Made by a program: the position numbers and the translations under genes. This document shows, one piece after another, positions 35,451-44,601 of a stretch of 64,000 nt of DNA; the first letter of the stretch is position 1; each line of letters starts with the position of its first letter. The DNA is from Pseudomonas sp. SG20056. GTDB lineage: Bacteria > Pseudomonadota > Gammaproteobacteria > Pseudomonadales > Pseudomonadaceae. The DNA is taken from the NCBI RefSeq assembly GCF_031764535.1, contig NZ_CP134499.1, positions 248,001-312,000 on the forward strand. Reading direction: 5' to 3'. Below the pieces are notes generated by a model. It worked only from the letters and a program-made list of their open reading frames with translations. It made no database searches and was not told the origin of the DNA.

Positions 35451-35911
35451 GCGCTGAGGTGTGCCGCCGCGATGCGCAGCGTTTGCAGCGCATCGCGGTT
35501 GTACTGCTGGGGAGCCAGGCTTTCCAGCCAATTCAGCGGCGCGCTCGCCGCGTGGCTTGACCAGTCCTGAGTACAGGCTGCCAAGCGCTCCAACTGCTCG
35601 CGCTCTGCGGTCAGCTCCAGCTGTTTGATCTGTTCACGTAATTGCGCCAGGGCATGATCGCTCTGCGCTTGCTCGCGCCAGCTCTGGCGCAATTGGCGCA
35701 GTGGCACTACTACCTGCTGTTGCCAGGGTTGCGCGATATTGCGCAACACATCGCAGCGCTCGTTGGTGCAGATAATCTGCCGGCGTTCCAACCAGGCAGC
35801 GCAAAGCAGCAGGCACACATCCGCTCCCTGCGTTTGCAGCAGCAGGCACGCGGCTTCGACGCCAGGGCGTTGATACAGTGCTTCGGCGAATCGCCACAGG
35901 TCAGTAGGCAT
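35447..35911 (-). CDS. TIGR02444 family (DUF2390) protein
   Basis: A 154-residue cytoplasmic protein recognised by LWRFAEALYQRPGVEAACLLLQ and the region IAQPWQQQVVVPLRQLRQ. The rest is helical with many Gln and Leu. Function unknown; it is commonly found beside the ABC-F gene that diverges from it here (51-bp gap) and tail to tail with algP. Confidence 0.86.
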   Translation of the reverse strand: MPTDLWRFAEALYQRPGVEAACLLLQTQGADVCLLLCAAWLERRQIICTNERCDVLRNIAQPWQQQVVVPLRQLRQSWREQAQSDHALAQLREQIKQLELTAEREQLERLAACTQDWSSHAASAPLNWLESLAPQQYNRDALQTLRIAAAHLSA

Positions 35912-35961
35912 GGTGCTTTCCGGGTTTCTCTAAAGGGACTCTGGTAGACTCCGCCGCCATT

Positions 35962-37872
35962 ATGATCCGACTCCAGAACCTGACTTTACAGCGTGGCCCT
36001 CAGCGTCTGCTAGAAGACGCCGAGATGACCCTGCACCCCGGCCATAAAGCCGGTCTGATCGGCGCCAACGGCGCCGGCAAATCCAGCCTGTTTGCCCTGT
36101 TTCGTGGCGAGCTGAGTGCGGATGCGGGCGACTGCCTGATCCCCGCCGATTGGCGTGTGGCGCATATGCGCCAGGAGATCGATGCGGTCGAGCGCCAGGC
36201 AGTCGACTATGTGCTCGATGGCGACCTGCAACTGCGTAAAGTGCAAGCCGAATTGGCCGTGGCCGAAGCGGCGCATGACGGTGCCGCCGTGGCGCGTCTC
36301 CACACCGAGCTGGACACCCTCGACGGCTACAGTGCCGATGCCCGTGCGCGCAAGCTGCTCGCCGGTCTGGGCTTTGACAGTGCGCAAATGGATCGCCGCG
36401 TCGGTGACTTCTCTGGTGGCTGGCGCATGCGCCTGAACCTGGCCCAGGCGTTGATGTGTCCGTCCGACCTGCTGCTGCTCGATGAGCCGACCAACCACCT
36501 CGACCTCGATGCAATCCTCTGGCTGGAAAGCTGGCTGAAAGGTTACCCCGGTACTTTGCTGCTGATCTCCCATGACCGCGATTTCCTGGATGCCGTAGTG
36601 GACCACGTTGCTCACCTCGACCAGCAGAAGCTGACCCTATATCGCGGTGGCTATTCGGCTTTCGAGCGCACCCGCGCCGAGCGCCTGGCTCAGCAGCAGC
36701 AGGCGTACGAGAAGCAGCAGGCGCAGCGCGCGCACATGGAAAAGTACATCGCTCGCTTCAAGGCCCAGGCCACCAAGGCGCGCCAGGCGCAGAGCCGGAT
36801 CAAGGCGCTGGAGCGCATGGAAGAGCTGTCGGCGGCGCACGTCGATTCGCCGTTTGACTTCAGCTTCCGTGAGGCCGACAAGATCTCCAGCCCGCTGCTC
36901 AGCCTGAGCGAAGGCCGCCTGGGTTACGGTGACAAGGTGGTGCTGGAGAAGGTCAAGTTGAGTTTGGCGCCCGGTGCGCGCCTGGGCCTGCTCGGACCGA
37001 ACGGTGCAGGTAAGTCGACCCTGATCAAGAACCTGTCGAACGAACTGCAACCGATCAGCGGCCATCTGCAACGGGGTGAGAATCTGGTGGTCGGCTACTT
37101 CGCCCAGCATCAGCTCGACGCCCTGGATGACAAGGCCAGCCCATTGCTGCACTTTCAGCGCCTGGCCCCGACCGAGCGTGAGCAGACCCTGCGCGACTTC
37201 CTCGGTGGTTTCGACTTCCGCGGCCCGCGTTGCGACGAGCCGGTGCTGAATTTCTCCGGCGGTGAGAAAGCCCGCCTGGCCCTGGCGCTGATTGCCTGGG
37301 GCAAGCCCAACCTGCTGCTGCTCGACGAACCGACCAACCACCTCGACCTGGAAATGCGCCTGGCGCTGACCATGGCGCTGCAGGAGTTTTCCGGCGCAGT
37401 GGTGGTGGTGTCGCACGATCGCCACTTGCTCAAGAGCACCACCGACGAGTTCCTGCTGGTCGCCGATGGTCAGGTGCAGCCGTTTGATGGTGATCTGGAA
37501 GACTACGCCCGCTGGCTGGTGGACTACCGCACGCGGCAGGCGCCGACGAGCAGTGGCGAAAGCAACCCGGACAAATCCGACAAGCGTGTGCAGCGCCAGG
37601 CCGCAGCGGCTTTGCGTCAGCAATTGGCGCCGCATAAGCGCGAAGCCGACAAGCTGGAGAAAGAGCTGGGCCAGCTGCATGAGAAGCTTGCCGCCGTCGA
37701 AGCCCGCCTGGGTGACAGCGACATCTACGAAGCCGCGCGCAAGGACGAGCTGCGTGACGCCCTGGCCGAACAGGCCAAGCTGAAAAGTCGCGAAGCCGAT
37801 CTTGAAGAACGCTGGATGCTCGCGCTGGAAACCCTCGAAGCCCTGCAAGCCGAGCTGGAGGCCGCCAGTTGA
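35962..37872 (+). CDS. ABC-F family ATPase (YheS/Uup-like ribosome factor)
   Basis: A 636-residue protein with two ABC domains and no membrane segments. Domain 1: Walker A GANGAGKSS, signature DFSGGWRMRLNLAQ, Walker B LLLLDEPTNHLD. Domain 2: GPNGAGKSTLIKNL, NFSGGEKARLALAL, LLLLDEPTNHLDL. Between them is the inter-domain linker with ARFKAQATKARQAQSRIKALE, and a basic C-terminal coiled coil ends the protein. ABC-F proteins act on the ribosome's E site to clear stalls; the plan fits YheS. Some members give antibiotic protection, but nothing here shows that. The stop overlaps a TTG start of the next gene. Confidence 0.93.
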   Translation: MIRLQNLTLQRGPQRLLEDAEMTLHPGHKAGLIGANGAGKSSLFALFRGELSADAGDCLIPADWRVAHMRQEIDAVERQAVDYVLDGDLQLRKVQAELAVAEAAHDGAAVARLHTELDTLDGYSADARARKLLAGLGFDSAQMDRRVGDFSGGWRMRLNLAQALMCPSDLLLLDEPTNHLDLDAILWLESWLKGYPGTLLLISHDRDFLDAVVDHVAHLDQQKLTLYRGGYSAFERTRAERLAQQQQAYEKQQAQRAHMEKYIARFKAQATKARQAQSRIKALERMEELSAAHVDSPFDFSFREADKISSPLLSLSEGRLGYGDKVVLEKVKLSLAPGARLGLLGPNGAGKSTLIKNLSNELQPISGHLQRGENLVVGYFAQHQLDALDDKASPLLHFQRLAPTEREQTLRDFLGGFDFRGPRCDEPVLNFSGGEKARLALALIAWGKPNLLLLDEPTNHLDLEMRLALTMALQEFSGAVVVVSHDRHLLKSTTDEFLLVADGQVQPFDGDLEDYARWLVDYRTRQAPTSSGESNPDKSDKRVQRQAAAALRQQLAPHKREADKLEKELGQLHEKLAAVEARLGDSDIYEAARKDELRDALAEQAKLKSREADLEERWMLALETLEALQAELEAAS

Positions 37873-38456
37873 ACATCACCCTGCCGACGCTGGAATGGCT
37901 GATGACCTGGCAGGAGCCCTTGCTGCGCACCGGTCAGGTAATCCTGATTGTGCTGCTGGCCTGGTTGTTTCAGCGCATTCTCACCCGTGGCATCACCCGC
38001 CTCGGTAACCGCTACCCGCAGTTGCCGGCCGAATTGCTGATGCCGCTGCGCGGCCTGCTGCGCTGGCTGGTTCTCGGTAGCGCATTCATGTTGGTGCTGG
38101 AGCGCCTTGGCGTTTCTGCGCAGGTGCTGTGGACCGCACTCACCGGCTTTGCCGCCGTCGCTGCAGTGGCCTTTTTCGCCATCTGGAGCGTGTTGTCCAA
38201 CATGTTCTGCGCGTTGCTGATCTTCGCCATGGGGCCGTTTCGTATCGGCGATTGCGTTGAAGTGCTGGAAAGCGCCGAAAAGCCTGGAGTGCGCGGCCGA
38301 GTGCTGGCGATCAACCTGTTCTATACCACCCTGGAAGATCTCAGCGGTGATGCCCCCGGTGCCTGGGTACAGATTCCCAATAGCCTGTTTTTCCAAAAAG
38401 CCGTGCGCCGCTGGCGCAATGGCGAACTCCCACCTGTACGTACTAGCGAGAACTGA
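37869..38456 (+). CDS. MscS family small-conductance mechanosensitive channel
   Basis: A 195-residue minimal MscS-type channel: two or three hydrophobic helices (about 15-35, 60-80, 90-115) and the pore/vestibule region VAFFAIWSVLSNMFCALLIF followed by PFRIGDCVEV. It lacks the long C-terminal vestibule of classic MscS. The likely start is TTG at 37869, after GGAG and overlapping the ABC-F stop (TTGA); an ATG at 37902 would shorten it by 11 residues. Predicted role: solute release on hypo-osmotic shock. Confidence 0.82.
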   Translation: MNITLPTLEWLMTWQEPLLRTGQVILIVLLAWLFQRILTRGITRLGNRYPQLPAELLMPLRGLLRWLVLGSAFMLVLERLGVSAQVLWTALTGFAAVAAVAFFAIWSVLSNMFCALLIFAMGPFRIGDCVEVLESAEKPGVRGRVLAINLFYTTLEDLSGDAPGAWVQIPNSLFFQKAVRRWRNGELPPVRTSEN

Positions 38457-38461
38457 TTCCT

Positions 38462-39229
38462 ATGGAATGGCTGGCCAGCCCTGAACTCTGGGTCGCGTTT
38501 CTGACCCTGACCGCCCTGGAAATTGTCCTGGGCATCGACAACATCATCTTTATCTCGATCCTGGTCAGCCGTCTGCCCAAGCATCAGCAACCCAAGGCGC
38601 GCTTCTTCGGCCTGGCCCTGGCGATGGGCACGCGGATTCTCCTGCTGCTATCAATCAGCTGGGTGATGCGCCTGACGGCCGACCTGTTCCATGTGTTCGA
38701 TCAGGGCTTCTCCGGCCGTGATCTGATCCTGTTCTTCGGGGGGCTGTTCCTGTTGTGGAAGAGTACTGCGGAGATCTTCCACAGCCTGGAAGGCGAAGAA
38801 GAAGCCCAAGCCGTGGGTGGCAAGACCTACGGCTTTATGGGGATCATCGTGCAGATCGCGATCATCGACATCGTGTTCTCCCTGGACTCGGTGATCACCG
38901 CTGTCGGTTTGGTCGACAACGTACCCGTCATGGTCGCGGCTATTGTGATTTCGGTGTTCGTGATGATGCTGTCGGCCGGCACCATCAGTGATTTCATCGA
39001 CAAGCACCCGAGCCTGAAAATCCTCGCCCTGTCATTCCTTATCGTGGTCGGTACCGTGCTGATCGCCGAAGCCTTCGAGGTTCATGTGCCGAAGGGTTAT
39101 GTGTACTTCGCCATGGCTTTCTCGCTGGCGGTGGAGGCCGTCAACATCCGCATGCGTACGGCCCGTGCCCGCGCGCGCAAGGAGGAAGAGCTGGAGCCGG
39201 TACAGCTGCGTAAGGGTTCGCCGGACTGA
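38462..39229 (+). CDS. TerC family membrane protein
   Basis: A 255-residue protein with seven or so membrane helices. The TerC signatures are LEIVLGIDNIIFISILV near the start and FSLDSVITAVGLVDNVPVM in the second half, each with conserved Asp residues in the membrane. TerC proteins have been linked to metal (often manganese) export and to metalation of exported proteins. No tellurite-resistance partner genes are nearby, so a resistance label is not justified. It starts five bases after the MscS gene and ends in a terminator. Confidence 0.9.
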   Translation: MEWLASPELWVAFLTLTALEIVLGIDNIIFISILVSRLPKHQQPKARFFGLALAMGTRILLLLSISWVMRLTADLFHVFDQGFSGRDLILFFGGLFLLWKSTAEIFHSLEGEEEAQAVGGKTYGFMGIIVQIAIIDIVFSLDSVITAVGLVDNVPVMVAAIVISVFVMMLSAGTISDFIDKHPSLKILALSFLIVVGTVLIAEAFEVHVPKGYVYFAMAFSLAVEAVNIRMRTARARARKEEELEPVQLRKGSPD

Positions 39230-39255
39230 TGAGTCGGCTGGGCGAGTAACCCAAC

Positions 39256-39286
39256 AAGGGGTAGGCTAGCGGCCTGCCCCTTTTTA
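39256..39286 (+). terminator. Intrinsic terminator after terC
   Basis: AAGGGG-T-AGG pairs with CCT-G-CCCCTT around CTAGCGG, followed by TTTTTATTTT. It closes the ABC-F-mscS-terC transcript. Confidence 0.8.
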
Positions 39287-39308
39287 TTTTCTGTTTGAGG
39301 TATCTGCC

Positions 39309-39938
39309 ATGGCACTGGAAACCTGGCTTGCGTTCTTTGTGGCCTGTTGGGTCATCAGCCTGTCGCCGGGCGCCGGGGCGATTGCCTCGATGTCGGCCGG
39401 GCTGCAATACGGCTTTGTGCGCGGCTACTGGAATGCCCTGGGCCTGCAATTGGGTCTGGCCTTGCAGATCGCCATTGTGGCCGCCGGGGTCGGCGCGATT
39501 CTGGCGGCGTCGGAATTGGCCTTTAGCCTGATCAAATGGTTTGGCGTGGTGTATCTGGTCTACCTCGGTTATCGCCAGTGGCAGGCGCTGCCCAGTGATA
39601 TGACCGCGCAGACCGAGCGCCCCATCGGCCGCCCGCTGACCCTGGTGCTGCGCGGCTTTTTGGTCAACTTCAGCAACCCCAAGGCCATCGTCTTTATGCT
39701 CGCGGTGCTGCCGCAGTTCCTCAATCCCCAGGCACCACTGCTGATGCAGTACCTGGTGATGGGCGTGACCATGATTTGCGTCGACCTGATCGTCATGGCC
39801 GGCTATACCGGTCTGGCCGCGCGGGTGTTGGGTGCGCTGCGTTCGCCACGCCAGCAGAAGCTGATGAACCGCACCTTCGGCGCGTTGTTTGTCGGCGCGG
39901 CGGCCTTGCTGGCCAGCGTGCGCCGCGCGCCGGTCTAA
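39309..39938 (+). CDS. LysE/RhtB family amino acid exporter
   Basis: A 209-residue protein with six membrane helices. The start ETWLAFFVACWVISLSPGAG, then VVYLVYLGYRQWQ and VNFSNPKAIVFMLAVLPQF are LysE/RhtB signatures. Members export amino acids such as threonine or homoserine lactone. A ribosome site TTTGAGG precedes the ATG by nine bases. It follows a terminator, so it is independent of terC. Substrate unknown. Confidence 0.9.
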   Translation: MALETWLAFFVACWVISLSPGAGAIASMSAGLQYGFVRGYWNALGLQLGLALQIAIVAAGVGAILAASELAFSLIKWFGVVYLVYLGYRQWQALPSDMTAQTERPIGRPLTLVLRGFLVNFSNPKAIVFMLAVLPQFLNPQAPLLMQYLVMGVTMICVDLIVMAGYTGLAARVLGALRSPRQQKLMNRTFGALFVGAAALLASVRRAPV

Positions 39939-39953
39939 GCTGCGCTGGTATCG

Positions 39954-40727
39954 CTACCAAGGAATCGGCTGGCCATCCCAGCCCCAGAAGCTGCCTGTCT
40001 GCGCCGGACCGTGCTGTTCGATCTGCGCCAGCAGGCATTCGGCTGAGTAGTTTGGGGTAAACAGTTTGTCGGCTGGCACATTAGCCTGAAAGGGCTTCGA
40101 CAGTTCGGTGTCGGTGGTGCCAGGGTGCAGGCTGAGCACGCAGCTGTTGGGGTTCAGACGGCTCAGCTCGATGCTCGCGGTGTGCAGCAGCTGATTCAGC
40201 GCAGCCTTGCTGGCACGGTAGCTGTACCAGCCGCCGAGGCGATTGTCGCCAATCGAGCCGACCCGCGCCGACAGCGCCGCCACCGTGCAGGCATGCTGAC
40301 CGCGCAGCAGCGGCAGCAGGTGCTTGAGCAACAGGATCGGCGCAAAACTGTTGCGCTGAAAGGTCGCCAGTAACCCCTCAAGCGTGATCTGGTTCAGGCC
40401 CTTCTCGGCTTTCGCTGCACCATCCTGTAACACGCCCACCGTGCACAGCAGCAGGTGCAGACGCGGGATGGCGGCGCGCAGCTGCGCGGCCAGCGCGCTC
40501 AGCGCCGCCTCATCGCATACATCCGCATCCAGACAATGCAGGCGCTGGCCGTATTGCGCTTGCAGTGCAAGCAGGCCAGGCGCCTGACTGGCCTGGCGGG
40601 CGATGGCCCACACTTCAGCACTATCAGCGCGCGCCAGCAGCTGCGCAGTGAGGGCCAGACCGATCCCGCGGCTGGCGCCACAGACCACTGCATGTGCCGG
40701 TTCTTCCAGGCGTTGCCAAAAACTCAT
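39954..40727 (-). CDS. Short-chain dehydrogenase/reductase (CsgA-like)
   Basis: A 257-residue NAD(P)-dependent oxidoreductase. The cofactor loop is CGASRGIGLALTAQLL, and the active site has Tyr and Lys in YSYRASKAALNQLL, preceded by a conserved Ser in VAALSARVGSIGDN. The family plan (C-factor-like SDR) gives no substrate. The start at 40727 follows GGAGTGATGGA; a longer frame upstream is less likely. It is convergent with the LysE gene and divergent from the iron permease. Confidence 0.9.
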   Translation of the reverse strand: MSFWQRLEEPAHAVVCGASRGIGLALTAQLLARADSAEVWAIARQASQAPGLLALQAQYGQRLHCLDADVCDEAALSALAAQLRAAIPRLHLLLCTVGVLQDGAAKAEKGLNQITLEGLLATFQRNSFAPILLLKHLLPLLRGQHACTVAALSARVGSIGDNRLGGWYSYRASKAALNQLLHTASIELSRLNPNSCVLSLHPGTTDTELSKPFQANVPADKLFTPNYSAECLLAQIEQHGPAQTGSFWGWDGQPIPW

Positions 40728-40811
40728 TCCATCACTCCTGCGGCGTTGCGACGATCCGTCGCGGGCCATGGTCGATCAGTGGTTGAGGAAAGTCGTTAGG
40801 AGGGTAACAAT

Positions 40812-40828
40812 CGAATGTCATCCATTCG
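40812..40828. promoter_or_regulatory. Inverted repeat before the FTR1-type permease gene
   Basis: CGAATG-TCATC-CATTCG lies 21 bp before the permease start. The AATG...CATT core coincides with the inner part of a Fur box, but only about 9 of 19 positions match the full Fur consensus. Another metal or redox regulator could bind it. Confidence 0.35.
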
Positions 40829-40848
40829 TATTTGGGATCAACTCCTAT

Positions 40849-42741
40849 ATGACTTCCGTATTGCGTTTCTGCAGCTGGTTGCTGGTGCCCGTGCTGGCAC
40901 TGTGCAGCCTGGCTGTTATGGCCGAGCCCATCGAGGGCGCGGCGCAAGCTCTGCATCTGCTCGGTTACCTGGGCGCTGACTACCCGGCCACCGTGGCCAA
41001 TGGTCAGGTGATCGACTCCAGCGAGTACCGTGAGCAGCTGGAGTTTATGACTGTACTGCAAGGGCTGATCGTTGCGCTGCCAGCGCGTAGCGAACAGGCT
41101 GAACTGGAGCAGGGTGTGGCTAATCTGCGTCAGGGCATTGAACAGCGTGTCGAGGGTAGCCAGGTCGCGCAGCAGGCGCGGCAGTTGGCCGCGACCCTGG
41201 CCAGCGCTTATGGCGTTAGCCAGACCCCGGCCATCACCCCTGATCCTAGCCGTGGCGCGCCGCTGTTTGCCCAGCATTGCAGCGTCTGCCATGGCGACAG
41301 CGGTGCCGGCGACGGCCCGGCCGGTATCGGCCTGGAGCCGCCACCGGCCAACCTGCGCGACCTGGCGCGACTCAATCGTCTGAGCCTGTATGACCTGTTC
41401 AATACCATTGGCCTGGGCATCGACGGCACGGACATGGCGGCTTTTGCCGATCAGCTGGATGAGCGTCAGCGCTGGGACCTGGCCAGTTATATCGCCGGCT
41501 TTAGTGCCGAGCCGGTTGCTGCCGGCGCGCCGTTCACGATGGCAGCGTTGGCCGGTACAACCCCGGATGAAGTGGCCGCCGTGCAGGGCGATGAGGCGGC
41601 TGCACGCTTCCGTGCCCAGCGTGCGCAGCCGCCGGTGCAGCAGCGCGGCCCGCTGCAATTGATCGAACACACCCGCACGACCCTGGAGCAGAGCCTGACG
41701 GCCTACCGCGCCGGCGATCACGAGCAGGCTTATGACCTGTCCGTTGGCGCTTACCTGGAGGGCTTCGAGCTGGTCGAAAGCGCTCTGGATAACCTCGACT
41801 CGGTGCAGCGCAAGACCACCGAGCGTGCGCTGATGGCTTACCGCCAGGCGTTGCAGGATGGCCTGTCGGTACCCCTGGCGGCGCAGCGGCTGGAGCAGGC
41901 CAAGGCCGAGCTGGCGACGTCTGCCGCGTTGCTCGACAGCAATGGTTTGTCTGACTCACTGAGTTTCTTCTCCAGCCTGCTGATCCTGCTGCGTGAAGGG
42001 CTGGAGGCGATTCTGGTGTTGGCGGCGATTCTGGCTTTCCTGCGCAACACCGGTCAGCAGCAGGCGGTGCGCAGCGTGCACATCGGCTGGGGCCTGGCAC
42101 TGCTGGCCGGGGTGGCCACCTGGGCACTGGCGGCGTATCTGATCGACGTCAGCGGTGCGCAGCGTGAGCTGTTGGAAGGTGTGACGGCGTTGTTTGCCAG
42201 CGTGATGGTGCTCTGGCTCGGGGTGTGGATGCATGACCGCCGGCATGCGGCGGCCTGGCAGGATTACATCAAGAGCAGCCTGGTCGGTGGCGGTGGGCGT
42301 TTCGGCTTTGCCGTGCTGGCGTTCTTCTCGGTGTACCGCGAGCTGTTCGAGGTCATCCTGTTCTATGAAACCCTCTGGCTGCAGGCCGGCCCGCAAGGCC
42401 ACGGCATGGTCCTGGCTGGCGCGGCGGCGGCGCTGGTGCTGCTGCTTGGGTTGGCCTGGGTGATCCTGCGCGGCTCACGCAAACTGCCGCTGGCAACCTT
42501 CTTCGGCGTCAATGCCGTGCTGCTCTGTGTGCTTTCGGTGGTGTTTGCCGGCCACGGTGTAGCGGCGCTGCAGGAAGCTGGAGTGCTCGGTACGCGGCCG
42601 GTGGCGTTCTTCGAGTTCGACTGGCTGGGTATTCACGACGATGCTTACAGCCTCGCGGCGCAGGCCACGGCGCTGGCGGCCATTGCGCTGCTGTACGGGC
42701 GTAGCTGGTTGGGCGAGCGGCGCCGTTTGTCTCAGGCGTGA
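40849..42741 (+). CDS. Cytochrome c-FTR1 fusion iron permease
   Basis: A 630-residue protein with a signal peptide (1-25, ending VMAE). A c-type cytochrome domain follows, with heme motif CSVCH (Cys144, Cys147, His148) and a possible Met ligand in GTDMAAF (Met196). After a helical linker (about 260-360), the C-terminal half is an FTR1-type permease with about seven helices and the two iron-binding motifs REGLE (382-386) and RELFE (497-501). The FTR1 family imports iron after oxidation; fusion to a cytochrome suggests electrons from Fe(II) pass to the heme. No efeO, efeB or p19 gene is adjacent. Confidence 0.9.
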   Translation: MTSVLRFCSWLLVPVLALCSLAVMAEPIEGAAQALHLLGYLGADYPATVANGQVIDSSEYREQLEFMTVLQGLIVALPARSEQAELEQGVANLRQGIEQRVEGSQVAQQARQLAATLASAYGVSQTPAITPDPSRGAPLFAQHCSVCHGDSGAGDGPAGIGLEPPPANLRDLARLNRLSLYDLFNTIGLGIDGTDMAAFADQLDERQRWDLASYIAGFSAEPVAAGAPFTMAALAGTTPDEVAAVQGDEAAARFRAQRAQPPVQQRGPLQLIEHTRTTLEQSLTAYRAGDHEQAYDLSVGAYLEGFELVESALDNLDSVQRKTTERALMAYRQALQDGLSVPLAAQRLEQAKAELATSAALLDSNGLSDSLSFFSSLLILLREGLEAILVLAAILAFLRNTGQQQAVRSVHIGWGLALLAGVATWALAAYLIDVSGAQRELLEGVTALFASVMVLWLGVWMHDRRHAAAWQDYIKSSLVGGGGRFGFAVLAFFSVYRELFEVILFYETLWLQAGPQGHGMVLAGAAAALVLLLGLAWVILRGSRKLPLATFFGVNAVLLCVLSVVFAGHGVAALQEAGVLGTRPVAFFEFDWLGIHDDAYSLAAQATALAAIALLYGRSWLGERRRLSQA

Positions 42742-42804
42742 AGCGCAGCTGCCGTCGGCATGGCTTACCATGCCGGCTTTGCTGCTTCTGGAGAATGCTG
42801 GGTG

Positions 42805-43257
42805 ATGCGAGTCTGGATTGATGCCGATGCCTGCCCCAAGGCGGCCAAGGATCAGGTGGTGAAGTTCGCCTTGAAGCGGCGTTTCGAGGTGCTTCTGGTG
42901 GCGGGTCAGGCGCAAATCAAACCGGCCTACAGCTGCGTGCGGTTGATCGTTGTGCCCAGTGGCCCGGATGCGGCGGATGACTATCTGGTGGAGCATGCCG
43001 TGCCGGGTGAGCTGGTGATCTGCAGCGACGTACCGCTGGCCGACCGCTTGGTGAAGAAGGGCGTGGCTGCCCTCGACCCGCGTGGTCGCGAGTTCGATGA
43101 GCGCAACATGGGCGACAAACTGGCCGTGCGTAACCTGTTTACCGAGCTGCGCGAACTGGGTCAGGTGGGTGGCGGTCAGCCGCCGTATGGCGAGCGCGAC
43201 AAGCAGGCGTTCGCCAATTCACTGGATCGCATCCTCACCCGTTTGCAGCGTAGTTAG
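42805..43257 (+). CDS. YaiI/YqxD family (DUF188) protein
   Basis: A 150-residue protein with the DUF188 hallmark MRVWIDADACPKAAKDQVVK at the start and VICSDVPLADRLVKKGV later, then DPRGREFDERNMGDKLAVR. The Asp-rich start resembles PIN-like nucleases, but no activity is established. A GTG one codon earlier is possible. It begins 63 bp after the permease gene and ends four bases from the convergent thioesterase gene. Confidence 0.92.
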   Translation: MRVWIDADACPKAAKDQVVKFALKRRFEVLLVAGQAQIKPAYSCVRLIVVPSGPDAADDYLVEHAVPGELVICSDVPLADRLVKKGVAALDPRGREFDERNMGDKLAVRNLFTELRELGQVGGGQPPYGERDKQAFANSLDRILTRLQRS

Positions 43258-43261
43258 CTTT

Positions 43262-43732
43262 TTACCCGCACAGATAAGTGCCAGTGCCCACCGCGACCAG
43301 GGTGCCGTCATCGCTGTGCAGTTCGCTGCGCACCACTGCCACCTTGTTGCCGGTTCGCAGCAGCACGGCGCTGGCGGTAAAGCGCTGGCCACGGCCGGGG
43401 CGCAGGTAGTCGATGCGTAGGTCGATGGTGCCGAGCTTGGACAGCCGCGCCATGCGTTCGGCGCTGGACAAATGCTGGTGCTTATCGAAAGCGCCAATCA
43501 GCGCCATGGCGCCGCCGGCTACATCCAGCAGCGAGGAAATCACCCCACCATGCAGAATGCCGTGGACGAAGTTGCCGATCAGCTCGGGCTTCATCGGCAG
43601 GTGCATGGTCACGCGCTGGGCGCTCAGCTCGTCCAGCTCGATACCGAGCATCTGATTAAACGGAATACGTTGGAAGAAGCTGCTAACCGCTTGTTGCAGC
43701 TCGGCGGTCAGCTCGAAAGGTTGGTTGCTCAT
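43262..43732 (-). CDS. PaaI/YigI-like hotdog-fold thioesterase
   Basis: A 156-residue hotdog-fold protein. The catalytic region is FVHGILHGGVISSLLDVAGGAMAL, with the HGG motif used by PaaI-type thioesterases, and a second strand pair LRIDYLRPGRGQ. These enzymes hydrolyse acyl-CoA thioesters, often aromatic or medium chain. The start at 43732 is preceded by GCACGCCACC without a strong ribosome site; an upstream extension of 28 residues is open but lacks family likeness. Confidence 0.87.
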   Translation of the reverse strand: MSNQPFELTAELQQAVSSFFQRIPFNQMLGIELDELSAQRVTMHLPMKPELIGNFVHGILHGGVISSLLDVAGGAMALIGAFDKHQHLSSAERMARLSKLGTIDLRIDYLRPGRGQRFTASAVLLRTGNKVAVVRSELHSDDGTLVAVGTGTYLCG

Positions 43733-43868
43733 GGTGGCGTGCCTGGGCGAGGGGATATTCAACCTGCCGCACTGCAACGGATCTGACCAGTGGCGCGGCC
43801 GGAGTACCGCGCGCATTGGCGTGATTGGCTTGCTATCGGCCTGATCGGTGGCTGATCAGGTCGAAGAT

Positions 43869-44534
43869 TTAGGCCGGGTGGCTGAGCTCCAGCACCCGAT
43901 CGACCAGCTTGTTGATCCCCGAGGCGGCCTCACTGATCGACTGGGCGGACATATAGGCCGGGGTGGTCACAAGCTTGCGTTCGGCGTCTTCAACAATTTC
44001 GCTGACTTCGCATTCATGGTGCTCGGCGCCCATCTGCACCAGTGTGGCGGCGGTTTCATGGTCCTTGCCGATGGTGCAAATCACGCCCGCGCCGAAGATT
44101 TTTGCTGCCAGCGCCGGGGCGATGCACATTAGGCCCACCGGCTTGCCGGCAGCGACGAAGGCGCGGGTAGCGCTCAGCACATCGGCCTGCACCGTGCAGT
44201 TGGCGCCGCTGATGGCGAAGTCGGAAAGGTTTTTCGCCACGCCAAAACCGCCGGGTATGATCAGCGCATCAAAGTCTCCGACGTGCAGCTCCTTGACGTC
44301 CTTGATCTTGCCGCGGGCGATGCGCGCCGATTCAACCAGCACGTTGCGCGTGTCGTCCATTTCGTCGCCACTGTAGTGATCGACCACGTGCAGCTGCGGC
44401 ACGTTGGGGGCAAAGCACTGCACCTGCGCGCCGCGCTGATCGAGACGCAGCAGGGTGATCACGCTTTCATGGATTTCCGCGCCGTCGTAGACGCCACAGC
44501 CGGAAAGAATCACCGCGACTTTCTTGTTCATCAA
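43869..44534 (-). CDS. elbB: ElbB, isoprenoid-biosynthesis glyoxalase-like protein
   Basis: A 221-residue DJ-1/PfpI superfamily protein. It opens with KVAVILSGCGVYDGAEIHE, and the nucleophile elbow is GLMCIAPALAAKI with a Cys. LIIPGGFGVAKNLSDFA is the oxyanion strand. E. coli ElbB has glyoxalase III-like activity and was linked to isoprenoid production; the true role is uncertain. Divergent from the fatty acid hydroxylase gene; the 189-bp region between them holds two palindromes. Confidence 0.93.
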   Translation of the reverse strand: MMNKKVAVILSGCGVYDGAEIHESVITLLRLDQRGAQVQCFAPNVPQLHVVDHYSGDEMDDTRNVLVESARIARGKIKDVKELHVGDFDALIIPGGFGVAKNLSDFAISGANCTVQADVLSATRAFVAAGKPVGLMCIAPALAAKIFGAGVICTIGKDHETAATLVQMGAEHHECEVSEIVEDAERKLVTTPAYMSAQSISEAASGINKLVDRVLELSHPA

Positions 44535-44601
44535 ATTCTCCTGAATAACCAGCTGTACCGAATTGAGCCGTGTTCTGTCGTCTGAACCCTAATGTCGCCA
44601 T

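Noticed and set aside
34569..35531. A 320-codon minus-strand frame opposite algP
   Set aside because: It is the reverse complement of the KPAA repeats and gives Arg/Gly/Ser/Cys-rich low complexity; there is no evidence for a gene.
36335..36425. ABC-F gene as an antibiotic-resistance determinant
   Set aside because: The domain plan fits the housekeeping YheS/Uup-like class, and the neighbours are ordinary conserved genes.
38462..39229. TerC gene as part of a tellurite resistance (ter) operon
   Set aside because: No terZABDEF-type genes are nearby; it is the common housekeeping TerC type.
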